From assembly GCA_001513395.1 (NCBI GenBank), contig LFTP01000377.1, positions 1-13,619 on the forward strand: a stretch of 13,619 bases of DNA, read 5' to 3'. The position numbers and the translations under genes were made by a program. The notes beneath the pieces were generated by a model, which worked only from the letters and a program-made list of their open reading frames with translations, was not told the DNA's origin and did not search any database. Below are positions 1 to 7,268 of this stretch, piece by piece; the first letter of the stretch is position 1, and each line of letters opens with the position of its first letter. The stretch comes from Clostridia bacterium DTU080. Lineage in GTDB: Bacteria > Bacillota > Limnochordia > DTU080.

Positions 1-2
1 GC

Positions 3-257
3 TACCGCCGCAGGTTGCGCAGTACCAACGGGCTTGAGCGACTCAACCGGGAGGTTCGCCGGCGTGAGCGAGTGATCGGGATCTTCCCCAATGTGGCGTC
101 GGCGCTGCGGTTGCTCGGCGCCCTCTTGATGGAGCAAGACGAGGAATGGACCACTGGACGGTGCTATCTCCGGATGGACGAGTACTGGCAGTGGAAGAAG
201 GCCAAAGACGAAGCAAGCGGGGAAAAGACTACGTCCGAGGGAGATCAGGCTGCGTAG
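3..257 (+). CDS. IS256-family (Mutator-type) transposase, C-terminal fragment
   Basis: This is the last 84 or so residues of a DDE transposase that would catalyse cut-and-paste or copy-out movement of its element. The frame is open from the window edge, so the CDS is 5'-partial. The visible stretch contains LRSTNGLERLNREVRRR followed by RVIGIFPN and ASALRLLGALLMEQDEEW, which matches the conserved end of IS256-family transposases (normally about 400 residues; pattern R-TTN-IERLN-E-RRR, then VGIFPN and a run around LR-GA-L-E-EEW). The family's catalytic Asp/Asp/Glu lie mostly upstream and cannot be checked, so whether this copy is active is unknown. It ends at TAG 255-257 with a hydrophilic tail. 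The family assignment is confident. Confidence 0.88.
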   Translation, partial: YRRRLRSTNGLERLNREVRRRERVIGIFPNVASALRLLGALLMEQDEEWTTGRCYLRMDEYWQWKKAKDEASGEKTTSEGDQAA

Positions 258-280
258 AACCGGCTCACCGACCAGGAGGA

Positions 281-309
281 GAATTTACACCACATTTCGG
301 ACGTGGCCC
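281..309. repeat. Putative right terminal inverted repeat of the IS256-type element
   Basis: The block begins GAATTTACACCACATTTCGG and runs to about ACGTGGCCC. Read from the outside inwards it gives a GC-rich tip and then GTGGTGTAAATTC, the layout I know from IS256-family ends. It lies about 24 nt after the transposase stop, the usual place. The matching left end is not in the window, so this is by analogy only. One consequence is that a GTG at 303, which would extend the downstream reading frame, falls inside the repeat and is unlikely to be a native start. Confidence 0.5.
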
Positions 310-410
310 GGGCACCACGGGTGTTGTGTTGTCTCGAGGAAAAGGATGTCCAAAGACAAGCGACGAAGTATGTCTTTCATTCGATGCTGATTCCGGGAGG
401 CGATGTGCGA

Positions 411-2636
411 ATGGAATGCGGTGAGCGGCAATCTTGGCATGAAGCCGCCCAAGATCTGCGCACAAAGCTCTCTCGCTATGCGGCCAAACCTCGTTTCAAC
501 AGTGAATTCGAGAAGGCCTTTGTCTTCTTCTTTGGAGAGGGCCCCGACGAGATGCAAGATGTACTGGAGCCACAGGCCTTCGGTCGATTTATGGAATGGT
601 TTGTCCATGACTACCGTCTGAGTCACGGGCATCGGCTGATTGAGCTTTTCGGCATGGAGTATGCCACTTCGCTGTCATGCCGCAAAAGACATCTTCTTGA
701 GGCTTGGCAGGAGTCGAGAATGACATTGCTGCAGATTGAGGCCATTGATCGCGGAACGATCAAGGTGCGCGATCTGCTATTGGGCGGCGAGTATGTGATT
801 CTCCCTCCCGCTCCCGTGAACGTGCAGGGCATTCCCGCTGTAGGGCGGTTGTTAGTCGGGCGTTTGCTGCGAGTGGGCGAACTGTGGGAGATGCCCTATG
901 GGGTTACAGTGTTGCCCTCTTCGTATCGGGAACGCCTGTTGCAGATCTTGCGCGGTGAGTATAGGCGTTACAAAAAAAACAGAGGCGGCGACTGGAACGA
1001 GTTTCTGCAAGAGCAGGGCTTTGTGTTTAACGATCTCATCGAAAGCATTGGCGATGACATACGCTCCGGAGGTGAAATCCGGTATCGCTGGCGGGCTTTC
1101 TTTGACGTGACGGACAAAAGCATCGGTGTCGAGAATATGCGTGATGCGGTCGGCAATGAACTGGCCTGCCGATGGCTGAAGGATCTGGAAGGGGTTTCGA
1201 AGGAGCGTACTTGGCCGGATATGCCCGGTAGTCTCCGGGTTGACAAGGATCGCTTGACGATTACCTGTTTTTCGGCAGAAGAGATCGATGCGGCCAAACG
1301 GATCGTGGCCTCTCGATTGGGCCATGCGGTGCGTCACCGCCTGGATGTCATCGAGCGCTGTGAAGACAGCGGGATTGAGCCGGGGTCTTGGTTACGACCG
1401 GCCCTCGTCGGCAGACACGGCGAGACATGGCCGGAGCGGCGTTTTGAAGCCGCCGCGGCATGGAATGGCATAGGAGGTGATGACGGTTCAACGGACAGCG
1501 AAGAACGCGAGCTGTTGGCATCGGTGCCGATGATTCCCGCGGCATTGAGTAAACCGGAGTATCCAACGGAGCGTCAGGCTCAGGTCGCCGATCTGTTTTG
1601 TAGCGTGCTGAAGATGACGGGAGCGAGTGAGGCTCACATTGACAGCGCTATGTGGCTTTGGTCTGATTTTTGTCGCGTGCGCTCGCCGCGTATTCGCAAG
1701 GTTGCCGTATGGGCAGCGGCAGTGCACGTAGTGCTGGGCCGGATAGAAGGATGGCGGTTTCGCGCTTCGACTTTGGCCGAGTTGTACGGAGTGACCTCGG
1801 CGTCCGTTAACCGTAATGCTGCCATGATAACCGATGAACTCGATGTGAAGCAGTTTGATGACCGCTACTGCGTTGAGCATCCCGTGGACGGGTTGCTGAC
1901 CCGTCTGCGAGCGGTTACTGAACGAGATATGTCGGCAGATGCGGAAGAGCTGATCGTCGAGGGATTTTCCGTTTTGAGAGCTGAGGTCGCCGAACGCCTA
2001 CTTGCCTTGCGAAATGTGGTGGTCACCTCTTCGCAAGAGCTGGAACAACTCTCGGACAGGGCTCACGAGTATTTCCTGCGACAGGTAGGTTGTTCCGCCG
2101 AGGATCCTTTCTGGTACGGTTGCTTTGTTGACTGGTTCCACTTCGACTGGAAGATCCCGGTGAGGGGCGGACGGACCGTACTGGAGGAGGTCTTAGCCAG
2201 CGGAGATTTATCTCCGTTTGACGCGCAACAGTTGCAGGGTTGGCGCAATTGCCACCCCATGTACTACGTCGTGGATGCCGCATCGTTTGTCAGCTCCGAA
2301 GACTCTGAGTTGACGGATGAACTCGTCCTTCGCGTCTTGGGAACACAAGAAGATGTGACCGTGTTTTGGCCGTTGGCTTTCGGTGCGCTGAGGAGAGGCG
2401 ACTTGCTCTTGGCGCGAGTTGTGCCTCTAGATGATATGAGGACGGTTGTCGCACCTGTGTTGCATTTCCACGCCTCCATAGCCCCCCGCGTTAAAAAACG
2501 GCTTGACGAGGAGCGCGCTCTGTTGGAGCATTGGAACGGCCGGAGGATGAGTTGGCGGGATATATCGGCGCGATACGCTGAAAGGCTCTATGCCATCGCC
2601 TATCGTGCGACGCGCGGCTTTCCGGATGAGCTGTAA
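411..2636 (+). CDS. Large uncharacterised HTH protein with duplicated flanking domains; 5' end uncertain
   Basis: About 741 residues, no signal peptide, probably cytoplasmic. A domain near residues 58-189 (FMEWFVHDYRL, then an LLEAW helix, then GRLLVGRLLRVGELWE) appears to recur in diverged form near 571-704 (FVDWFHFDWKI, a QLQGW helix, then WPLAFGALRRGDLLLAR). Between them a helical segment ends in a DNA-binding-like HTH (STLAELYGVTSASVNRN, about residues 453-469). I recall similar unnamed proteins in Firmicutes, often with SEC-C zinc motifs, but no SEC-C motif is present here. The start is unclear. ATG 411 has GGGAGG ten bases upstream; in-frame GTG 405 and ATG 384 are alternatives, and GTG 303 lies in the IS end. 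A better ribosome-binding site serves ATG 346 in another frame, which stops after 14 codons (MSKDKRRSMSFIRC), suggesting a frameshift. The stop is 15 nt before the next gene, so they are probably co-transcribed. The function is unknown. Confidence 0.7.
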   Translation: MECGERQSWHEAAQDLRTKLSRYAAKPRFNSEFEKAFVFFFGEGPDEMQDVLEPQAFGRFMEWFVHDYRLSHGHRLIELFGMEYATSLSCRKRHLLEAWQESRMTLLQIEAIDRGTIKVRDLLLGGEYVILPPAPVNVQGIPAVGRLLVGRLLRVGELWEMPYGVTVLPSSYRERLLQILRGEYRRYKKNRGGDWNEFLQEQGFVFNDLIESIGDDIRSGGEIRYRWRAFFDVTDKSIGVENMRDAVGNELACRWLKDLEGVSKERTWPDMPGSLRVDKDRLTITCFSAEEIDAAKRIVASRLGHAVRHRLDVIERCEDSGIEPGSWLRPALVGRHGETWPERRFEAAAAWNGIGGDDGSTDSEERELLASVPMIPAALSKPEYPTERQAQVADLFCSVLKMTGASEAHIDSAMWLWSDFCRVRSPRIRKVAVWAAAVHVVLGRIEGWRFRASTLAELYGVTSASVNRNAAMITDELDVKQFDDRYCVEHPVDGLLTRLRAVTERDMSADAEELIVEGFSVLRAEVAERLLALRNVVVTSSQELEQLSDRAHEYFLRQVGCSAEDPFWYGCFVDWFHFDWKIPVRGGRTVLEEVLASGDLSPFDAQQLQGWRNCHPMYYVVDAASFVSSEDSELTDELVLRVLGTQEDVTVFWPLAFGALRRGDLLLARVVPLDDMRTVVAPVLHFHASIAPRVKKRLDEERALLEHWNGRRMSWRDISARYAERLYAIAYRATRGFPDEL

Positions 2637-2651
2637 GCGGGAGGGCCTTTC

Positions 2652-3446
2652 GTGAGTGTCATCTACCTGTGTCTGGCGCTGTTAGCGGTGCATCTTTTTG
2701 TCAGGGGAACCATGATCGAGCCGTATGATCTGTTGTTGCGTCACAGACAGGTTCCCGTGGCCGATCTGCCTGCCGAGTTTGACGGCCTGCGCCTGTTGCA
2801 TCTCACGGACCTGCACCTGCGTTCAGATGCCAGATATGAAAAGAGACTTCTGGCGTCAGTGGCGCTGGCCGAGGCGGATCTCATCCTTTTGACAGGCGAT
2901 TACGTCGATCATCCGAGACGATTGTACTCTCTTCGTCAGGTCGCTGAGACCCTGGCGGACGGCCGTCAGGTGATCGCCGTGTTGGGAGATAACGATCTGG
3001 AGGAGCCTGAGAGGATTCAGAGTGTGCTTGAAGAGACCGGTATTACGGTGTTGCGTAACGAGAGCATCGCTTTGGATCGTCAGGGCAAGACACTTCACGT
3101 GGCAGGCATCGACGATCCTCATTTTGCCTCCAGTGATCTGGCCGGCGCCTTGGCTACGGTCTCATCGCCCTGCATTCTGCTTTCCCACTCCGCTGAGATA
3201 TTTCCCGAGGCAAAGGCGGCCGGAGTTGATCTGTTGCTGTGCGGACATACCCACGGCGGACAAGTATGTCTTCCCTATTGGGGAGCCCTCTATACCAATG
3301 ATCGGTTGGGTCGGCGTTATGCCTCAGGCCTTATCCGCGAAGGATCGTTACACATCCATGTCAGCACGGGTGTGGGCTATGCTAAACTGAGATTGCGGCT
3401 GTTTTGCCCTCCTGAAGTCGTCTGTCTCACGTTGCGTCGTTCTTAG
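2652..3446 (+). CDS. Membrane-anchored calcineurin-like metallophosphoesterase (YkuE/YaeI type)
   Basis: A 264-residue phosphoesterase with one N-terminal membrane helix (residues 2-18), which would place the catalytic domain at the membrane surface. Family motifs appear in order: HLTDLHL (D53, H55), TGDYVD (G82, D83), GDND at 112-115, LSHSAE (H179) and CGHTHGGQ (H199, H201). These build the two-metal site that hydrolyses phosphate esters; YkuE/YaeI-like relatives have been linked to envelope lipid or nucleotide substrates. The third motif is usually GNHD. Here Asp replaces the metal-binding Asn, and Asn replaces the His that assists catalysis, so activity may be altered. The GTG start follows GGGAGGG by about six bases. 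It lies 15 nt after the HTH-protein gene. Its 3' end overlaps the convergent membrane-protein gene by 20 nt. The exact substrate cannot be inferred. Confidence 0.85.
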   Translation: MSVIYLCLALLAVHLFVRGTMIEPYDLLLRHRQVPVADLPAEFDGLRLLHLTDLHLRSDARYEKRLLASVALAEADLILLTGDYVDHPRRLYSLRQVAETLADGRQVIAVLGDNDLEEPERIQSVLEETGITVLRNESIALDRQGKTLHVAGIDDPHFASSDLAGALATVSSPCILLSHSAEIFPEAKAAGVDLLLCGHTHGGQVCLPYWGALYTNDRLGRRYASGLIREGSLHIHVSTGVGYAKLRLRLFCPPEVVCLTLRRS

Positions 3447-4524
3447 CGTTCTTTGAGGTCTTTTTTGTGTCGGGAGTATCGTCCGGATCGTTAATTGTGG
3501 GCAGCAGTTCGAACTCGGCACCGTAGCCTTTGGGAGGCCCCTCCGGGCGCCTGAAAACCCGCGGTGGGAGTGGTCGCATGCGCGGCGGAAGATCGACCGG
3601 AATGCGGCCGGGCATGTCCGGCGGTGCTCCCAAGGCGGTTATTTGAGGGTCACGCAATCCGGGTATAGCCAACAGAGAGTCGTGAAGGCGACCCGCATCG
3701 ATCGGATCCAGCTGGGCTTGAATCCGGGCACGGCCCTTGGGTTCGTCAAGTTCTATCTCTTTGACCACAGTCTGCGGCATGGAGAGCCGGCGCACTGTCA
3801 TCATGCGCACGATGGGAGGAATCGCCTCTGACCATCTATATCGGAAGACGACCCAAAGAACGGCGTTTTGTGCGGCGCGCAGATACATACTGATCACTAA
3901 TCCCGAAAAGGCCCACATCCAGCCGCCGGCTAGACTGAGCAATCCGGCGAAATTGGTCCATCCGTCATCGATGCGCCGGGGCAGCATGGCCGCCACGAAG
4001 TAAAGCGTCCAGCCTAAGACGGTTCCGAAAACCTCTACGGCTGAGATCTGCCACCAAAGAATACGTCGTGTAACCCCTTGAATGAGATAGTGACGTCTTT
4101 TCTTGGCGTAGTATATGCCGACGAAGATCAGGGCGACGAAGTTGATGACCACTCGCGGCATGTAGCCGCGTATTTGTTGCAGACTGGTACCGAGAACCTG
4201 CGCGGCATAGTGGGGCGGGTCGGTAAAGGCCATGATGAGGCGCACCCAAAGCGCGTACAGCAAGTGGAAAAAAGGAACGGATAATACGGTGACACCGGCA
4301 GCCAAGGCGCCTGCCGCAAGATACCAGTAACCCGGTGAAAAAGCGGCAAGACCATCGGCCATGACTTGGTTAACCTCTGGATCAGCAACGCGGTGCACGA
4401 ATTGTCGCCCCGTCATACTGGCTTCGATCTCGTAGAAAGTGTAGACAAGCCTACGGACGGCGAAAGAGATGAGCTTATAGAGGACAACGAGCGTCAGCAC
4501 AAAGCCTATCAAGGAAAGAGCCAC
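3427..4524 (-). CDS. Polytopic membrane protein of unknown function with proline-rich cytoplasmic tail
   Basis: A 365-residue protein I do not recognise. Hydrophobic stretches suggest about five membrane segments: residues 2-22, roughly 66-98 (long, possibly two), 123-140, 157-180 and 192-214. Basic loops such as KKRRHY at 141-146 suggest inside-facing turns. From about residue 255 it is soluble, beginning with an acidic patch (EIELDEPKGRARIQAQLDP). A proline/arginine-rich stretch follows at about 304-335, then a charged tail ending in several Lys and Asp residues. No known enzyme motif or transporter signature is visible. The GTG start is supported by GAGGAGG seven bases upstream. The gene is divergent from nfo, with about 120 nt between them, and overlaps the convergent phosphoesterase gene tail-to-tail. 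Confidence 0.8.
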   Translation of the reverse strand: MALSLIGFVLTLVVLYKLISFAVRRLVYTFYEIEASMTGRQFVHRVADPEVNQVMADGLAAFSPGYWYLAAGALAAGVTVLSVPFFHLLYALWVRLIMAFTDPPHYAAQVLGTSLQQIRGYMPRVVINFVALIFVGIYYAKKRRHYLIQGVTRRILWWQISAVEVFGTVLGWTLYFVAAMLPRRIDDGWTNFAGLLSLAGGWMWAFSGLVISMYLRAAQNAVLWVVFRYRWSEAIPPIVRMMTVRRLSMPQTVVKEIELDEPKGRARIQAQLDPIDAGRLHDSLLAIPGLRDPQITALGAPPDMPGRIPVDLPPRMRPLPPRVFRRPEGPPKGYGAEFELLPTINDPDDTPDTKKTSKNAKNDAT

Positions 4525-4644
4525 AGGCCTACCTCCTCAGGCCACCATCTGTAGGGGAGTATTCGCCTGTATGACTGCCGTACCTGCGTGAGTCAGCGAG
4601 ACTTTGAGTGCCGGGGAAACAGATGTGTAGAAAAGAGGTGCTCC

Positions 4645-5478
4645 GTGCGCATTGGCTGTCATTTGAGTATAAGCAAAGGGTTCGCGGCTATGCTTCGTGT
4701 CGGACAGGAGTTGGGAGCTGAGATAGTCCAGTACTTCCCCAAAAACCCAAGGAGTTACCGCCTGAAAGCCTTCGATCCCGTTCAGCTGCGGAAAGAGTAC
4801 GAGGAAACGAGAGAGCTGGACATTGTTACCGTGGCTCACTCACCGTATGTGACGAATCTTTCGACGGGCGATCCCGAATTGCGAGAGACTACCATCGCTT
4901 CGATTGTTAATGATCTGGAGATTGCGGATGCCTATGGTTCGTCAGGTTTGGTCATACATTGCGGGAAGCATGTGGGCCAAGGTGAGAGGCGCGGACTGGA
5001 GCTGATGATCGAGGCGATCGATGAGATCATGCAGCGCTATGAGGGACCGACACGGATTCTGTTGGAGAATACGGCGGGGCAGGGAAGTGAACTCGGTCGA
5101 ACGGTCGACGAGCTTCTGACAATCCATGAGAGACTCTCCTTCTCCAATCGCGTCGGATTTTGTTTTGACACTTGTCATGCCTTTGCCGGCGGAGTCTTGG
5201 ACTTCGAGCACTGGGATGAAGTAAAAAGCGAGTTGATGAGGGAGGAATTCCGCAGCAAGGTGGAGCTGGTGCATCTCAATGACAGCATGATGCCCTTCGG
5301 AGACAAAAAGGACAGACATCAACTTCTGGGTCAGGGCGAGATCGGTGCGGACAATCTCCGACTCTTTCTTACATCCGACATCTTCCCGGGTGTAGGGGTG
5401 GTCATCGAGACTCCCGTGGAGAAAGAACGAGACTATGCTGGGGAAATCGCCATAGCGCGACAGTGGGTGTCGGTCTAG
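4645..5478 (+). CDS. nfo: Endonuclease IV (AP endonuclease, Nfo family)
   Basis: Base-excision-repair enzyme that cleaves the backbone 5' of abasic sites and trims blocked 3' ends, using three zinc ions. The 277-residue product fits the usual length of about 280. All nine metal ligands appear in family order: H65 (VAHSPYVTNL), H105 (VIHCGKH), E141 (LLENTAGQG), D175 and H178 (FDTCHAFAGG), H210 (VHLNDS), D223 and H225 (DRHQLLGQGEIG) and E255 (VIETP), closely matching E. coli Nfo spacing. The DRHENIG-type motif reads DRHQLLG, a mild variant. I start at GTG 4645 because the protein then begins VRIGCHLSISKG, as homologues do, and GAGGTG lies four bases upstream. Earlier in-frame codons would add an unconserved extension. 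The HTH gene follows after about 110 nt. Confidence 0.95.
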   Translation: MRIGCHLSISKGFAAMLRVGQELGAEIVQYFPKNPRSYRLKAFDPVQLRKEYEETRELDIVTVAHSPYVTNLSTGDPELRETTIASIVNDLEIADAYGSSGLVIHCGKHVGQGERRGLELMIEAIDEIMQRYEGPTRILLENTAGQGSELGRTVDELLTIHERLSFSNRVGFCFDTCHAFAGGVLDFEHWDEVKSELMREEFRSKVELVHLNDSMMPFGDKKDRHQLLGQGEIGADNLRLFLTSDIFPGVGVVIETPVEKERDYAGEIAIARQWVSV

Positions 5479-5572
5479 GACCTTTGGCGTATTTTGTCGA
5501 CTAACGGAGATTGGGTGGAGGAAGGGCTCTTTGCAACAAGAAACCACCATGGGCACATAGTTGCACCACAGA

Positions 5573-5580
5573 GGGGAGGG
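5573..5580 (+). promoter_or_regulatory. Ribosome-binding site fixing the TTG start at 5588
   Basis: GGGGAGGG lies seven bases before TTG 5588. It sits inside the reading frame that would begin at the upstream TTG 5561, so it favours the shorter product, which also matches how RodZ-like HTH proteins normally begin. Confidence 0.6.
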
Positions 5581-5587
5581 CCGTGCC

Positions 5588-5941
5588 TTGAAGGAGTTGG
5601 GTGAATGGCTGCGTCGTCAACGTGAAGGAAAAGGCATCAGCCGCACCGAGTTGCAGGAGCTGACCAAGATCAGCCTGAACTATATAGTAGCTATCGAAGA
5701 GGGGCACTTCGAAGCGCTTCCGCAAGGGGGGTATAAGCGCGCTTTCTTGCGTACCTACGCTCGCGGTCTGGGTCTCGACCCTGATTCCGTCATGGCGCGG
5801 TATTGCGAAATAGCCGCTGAAGACCGCCTAGAGGCCAGTCCCCGGGAGTCGACCGACAGACGAGGAAAAGCAGGACCGAGGCGTCTGGTGCGGACACTCC
5901 TTGCGGTCTATAACGGGACCATGGAGTGGTTGGGGATGTGA
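5588..5941 (+). CDS. Short RodZ-like helix-turn-helix protein (HTH_25 / Cro-C1 fold)
   Basis: A 117-residue protein whose first 80 residues match the cytoplasmic HTH of RodZ-type proteins: LGEWLRRQREGKGISRTELQ, then a tolerance-type recognition region (KISLNYIVAIEEGHFEALP), then YKRAFLRTYARGLGLDPDSVMARY. In RodZ this domain binds MreB and helps set cell shape; in other members it binds DNA. Unlike full RodZ, no transmembrane helix or periplasmic DUF4115 domain follows. The tail is basic (RRGKAGPRRLVR) and ends in a weakly hydrophobic segment. It may therefore be a free-standing regulator or a truncated relative; I would not call it rodZ. The TTG start is set by the site at 5573-5580. It lies between nfo and a beta-barrel gene on the same strand, with gaps of about 110 and 65 nt. 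Confidence 0.8.
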   Translation: MKELGEWLRRQREGKGISRTELQELTKISLNYIVAIEEGHFEALPQGGYKRAFLRTYARGLGLDPDSVMARYCEIAAEDRLEASPRESTDRRGKAGPRRLVRTLLAVYNGTMEWLGM

Positions 5942-6006
5942 GGCACCGCGCTTGCATATCCCGAGGGATGGGACGCAACACGCGCTTTGCGAAAGGGTGA
6001 GCAGGT

Positions 6007-7260
6007 GTGCCGACCGTCAGACTCTTAGTGTTTTTTCTCGTTATGCAAGTTGTTGCCGGCTGTTGCTCTCCCGCGTTAGCAACTTCGATTTCGTCAGGCT
6101 CACTGGCAGGTCTCGGTGGGATAGGAAGTCCGCATGCCGGCCAGGCCGATGATATGACGTGGAACCCGGCGGCTCTGGGTGAAACCGATCATCGTATGCA
6201 GTTTTGGATAACCCCTTTCTCGTTGTCTGTTCATTCAAACTGTCTGTCGGCTGAACACTTGATACCGCTGTTGTCCGGCGCTTCGGATTCCGAGAGACTG
6301 TCCGCCATACTCAATGATGTGCAGCAAGAAGGCGGCGCCCACTGGACTTTGGGCGTGGGTGGAGGAGCGCACGGATCGTGGGGCACGAGGGCTTTTGGTG
6401 TAACCGTTCGCGGACACATCGAAGGAGAGATGAGTGCTGGCGCGGCTCAACTGTTGCTGATGGGCGGTGAGCCGGAACACGGGTATTTTTTGGAAGGAAC
6501 CCGAGCCGAAGGAGTCGTCTTCGGCGAGGGATACATCGGGAGTGTCTACACGGACCCTTGGCTTGCGGAAATCCTGCACATAGACGGTTTTCACATGGGC
6601 GGCATGCTCGGCTATGTTCACGGCCTGGGCTACGGACGGGCCGAGGTAAAAGGACCTGCTGTCGACATTGTGTGGGATGGTGAGAGCTACCGCAAGTTGG
6701 GAGACGGACGCATCGTCATTGCGCATTCTGAATCAGGTCATGGTCTCTCCGCCAATTTCGGTCTGTGGTTTCGTTTGACTCCTCAATTGGCCATTGATGT
6801 CAGCGTTGTCGATCTGGGGCGCATCTGGTGGCGGGATGTCACGGAGACAACCTTCGAGCTTCGGGTCGATCCCGAGAGTGGCGAGGGACACTATGAGCAG
6901 GCTGAAACGCGACAAAGTAGTGCGCGGCCTTACTGGGATCTGCCTTTGACCGTGAGAACAGGGGTCAGCCTGGAGCCGTCCGAAGGTGTACGCTGGTCAT
7001 TGCAGTACGCCAAAAGGCTATTGGGTCCCATGGCCGGCCACCACGAGATCGTATTGGCCTCAGAGCTGACCCCCTGGGAACGACTTCCCATCCGACTGGG
7101 AGTCAAGTACTCCACCTATGAGGAGCGGCTGAGCTTTTCGGGAGGTTTCGGTCTTCGACTGGGTCCTCTGACGCTGGATATCGGCAGCCGCAATCTGCTC
7201 GAACTGTTAGCCAAGGGCAAGGAGGTCACCATCTCCGTCAGTACAGGGTTACGCTTCTGA
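6007..7260 (+). CDS. PorV/TraF-type (UPF0164-like) outer-membrane beta-barrel protein
   Basis: A 417-residue exported protein. A hydrophobic signal (RLLVFFLVMQVVAGCCSPALA) is followed by a probable signal peptidase I site after A25. VAGC at 16-19 could also pass as a lipobox, so a lipoprotein is not excluded. The mature N-terminus has the family hallmark LGGIGSPHAGQADDMTWNPAALGE, matching the G-AG-G-AY-A-ADDA---WNPAGL pattern of PorV/TraF-like barrels. Further on come alternating strands such as WRLTPQ-type turns (GLWFRLTPQLAIDVSVVDLG) and it closes with TISVSTGLRF, a terminal Phe typical of barrels inserted by Bam. Relatives act as outer-membrane channels or type IX secretion shuttles; no substrate is evident here. 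The GTG start has AGGGTGA about six bases upstream. The gene is convergent with 7269-8045, with only 8 nt between stop codons. Confidence 0.78.
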   Translation: MPTVRLLVFFLVMQVVAGCCSPALATSISSGSLAGLGGIGSPHAGQADDMTWNPAALGETDHRMQFWITPFSLSVHSNCLSAEHLIPLLSGASDSERLSAILNDVQQEGGAHWTLGVGGGAHGSWGTRAFGVTVRGHIEGEMSAGAAQLLLMGGEPEHGYFLEGTRAEGVVFGEGYIGSVYTDPWLAEILHIDGFHMGGMLGYVHGLGYGRAEVKGPAVDIVWDGESYRKLGDGRIVIAHSESGHGLSANFGLWFRLTPQLAIDVSVVDLGRIWWRDVTETTFELRVDPESGEGHYEQAETRQSSARPYWDLPLTVRTGVSLEPSEGVRWSLQYAKRLLGPMAGHHEIVLASELTPWERLPIRLGVKYSTYEERLSFSGGFGLRLGPLTLDIGSRNLLELLAKGKEVTISVSTGLRF

Positions 7261-7268
7261 AAATAGCT

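Larger units (their letters stand above)
1..309 (+). mobile_element. IS256-family insertion sequence, right-hand part
   Basis: The window opens inside an insertion sequence. A C-terminal transposase fragment of the IS256 (Mutator-type) family ends at 257. About 24 nt later there is a block starting GAATTTACACCACATTTCGG, which reads on the opposite strand as a GTGTAAATTC-containing terminal repeat, the sort of end common in this family. I place the tip at about 305-310 but cannot fix it, because the left end and the target duplication lie outside the window. The element sits only about 36 nt upstream of the good ribosome-binding site and ATG at 346, so it may have replaced or moved the promoter of the gene at 411-2636. 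Confidence 0.75.

Noticed and set aside
303..410. Upstream extension of the large HTH-protein frame to GTG 303
   Set aside because: The GTG lies inside the apparent IS right end, the nearest Shine-Dalgarno-like sequence is about 20 nt away, and the added residues look non-native.
852..1337. 161-codon minus-strand frame opposite the large HTH gene
   Set aside because: It is antisense to a longer frame with consistent domain structure and shows no motif of its own.
4559..4644. Promoter-like TTGAGT with TAGAAA upstream of nfo
   Set aside because: The -10 would overlap the ribosome-binding site and leave almost no leader, so it is unlikely to be the real promoter.
4942..5556. 204-codon frame on the minus strand opposite nfo
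   Set aside because: It is wholly antisense to endonuclease IV, whose nine metal ligands are all intact; its product has no recognisable motif.
6235..6726. 163-codon minus-strand frame opposite the PorV-like gene
   Set aside because: It is antisense to a gene with a signal peptide and family hallmark, and has no ribosome-binding site or known motif.
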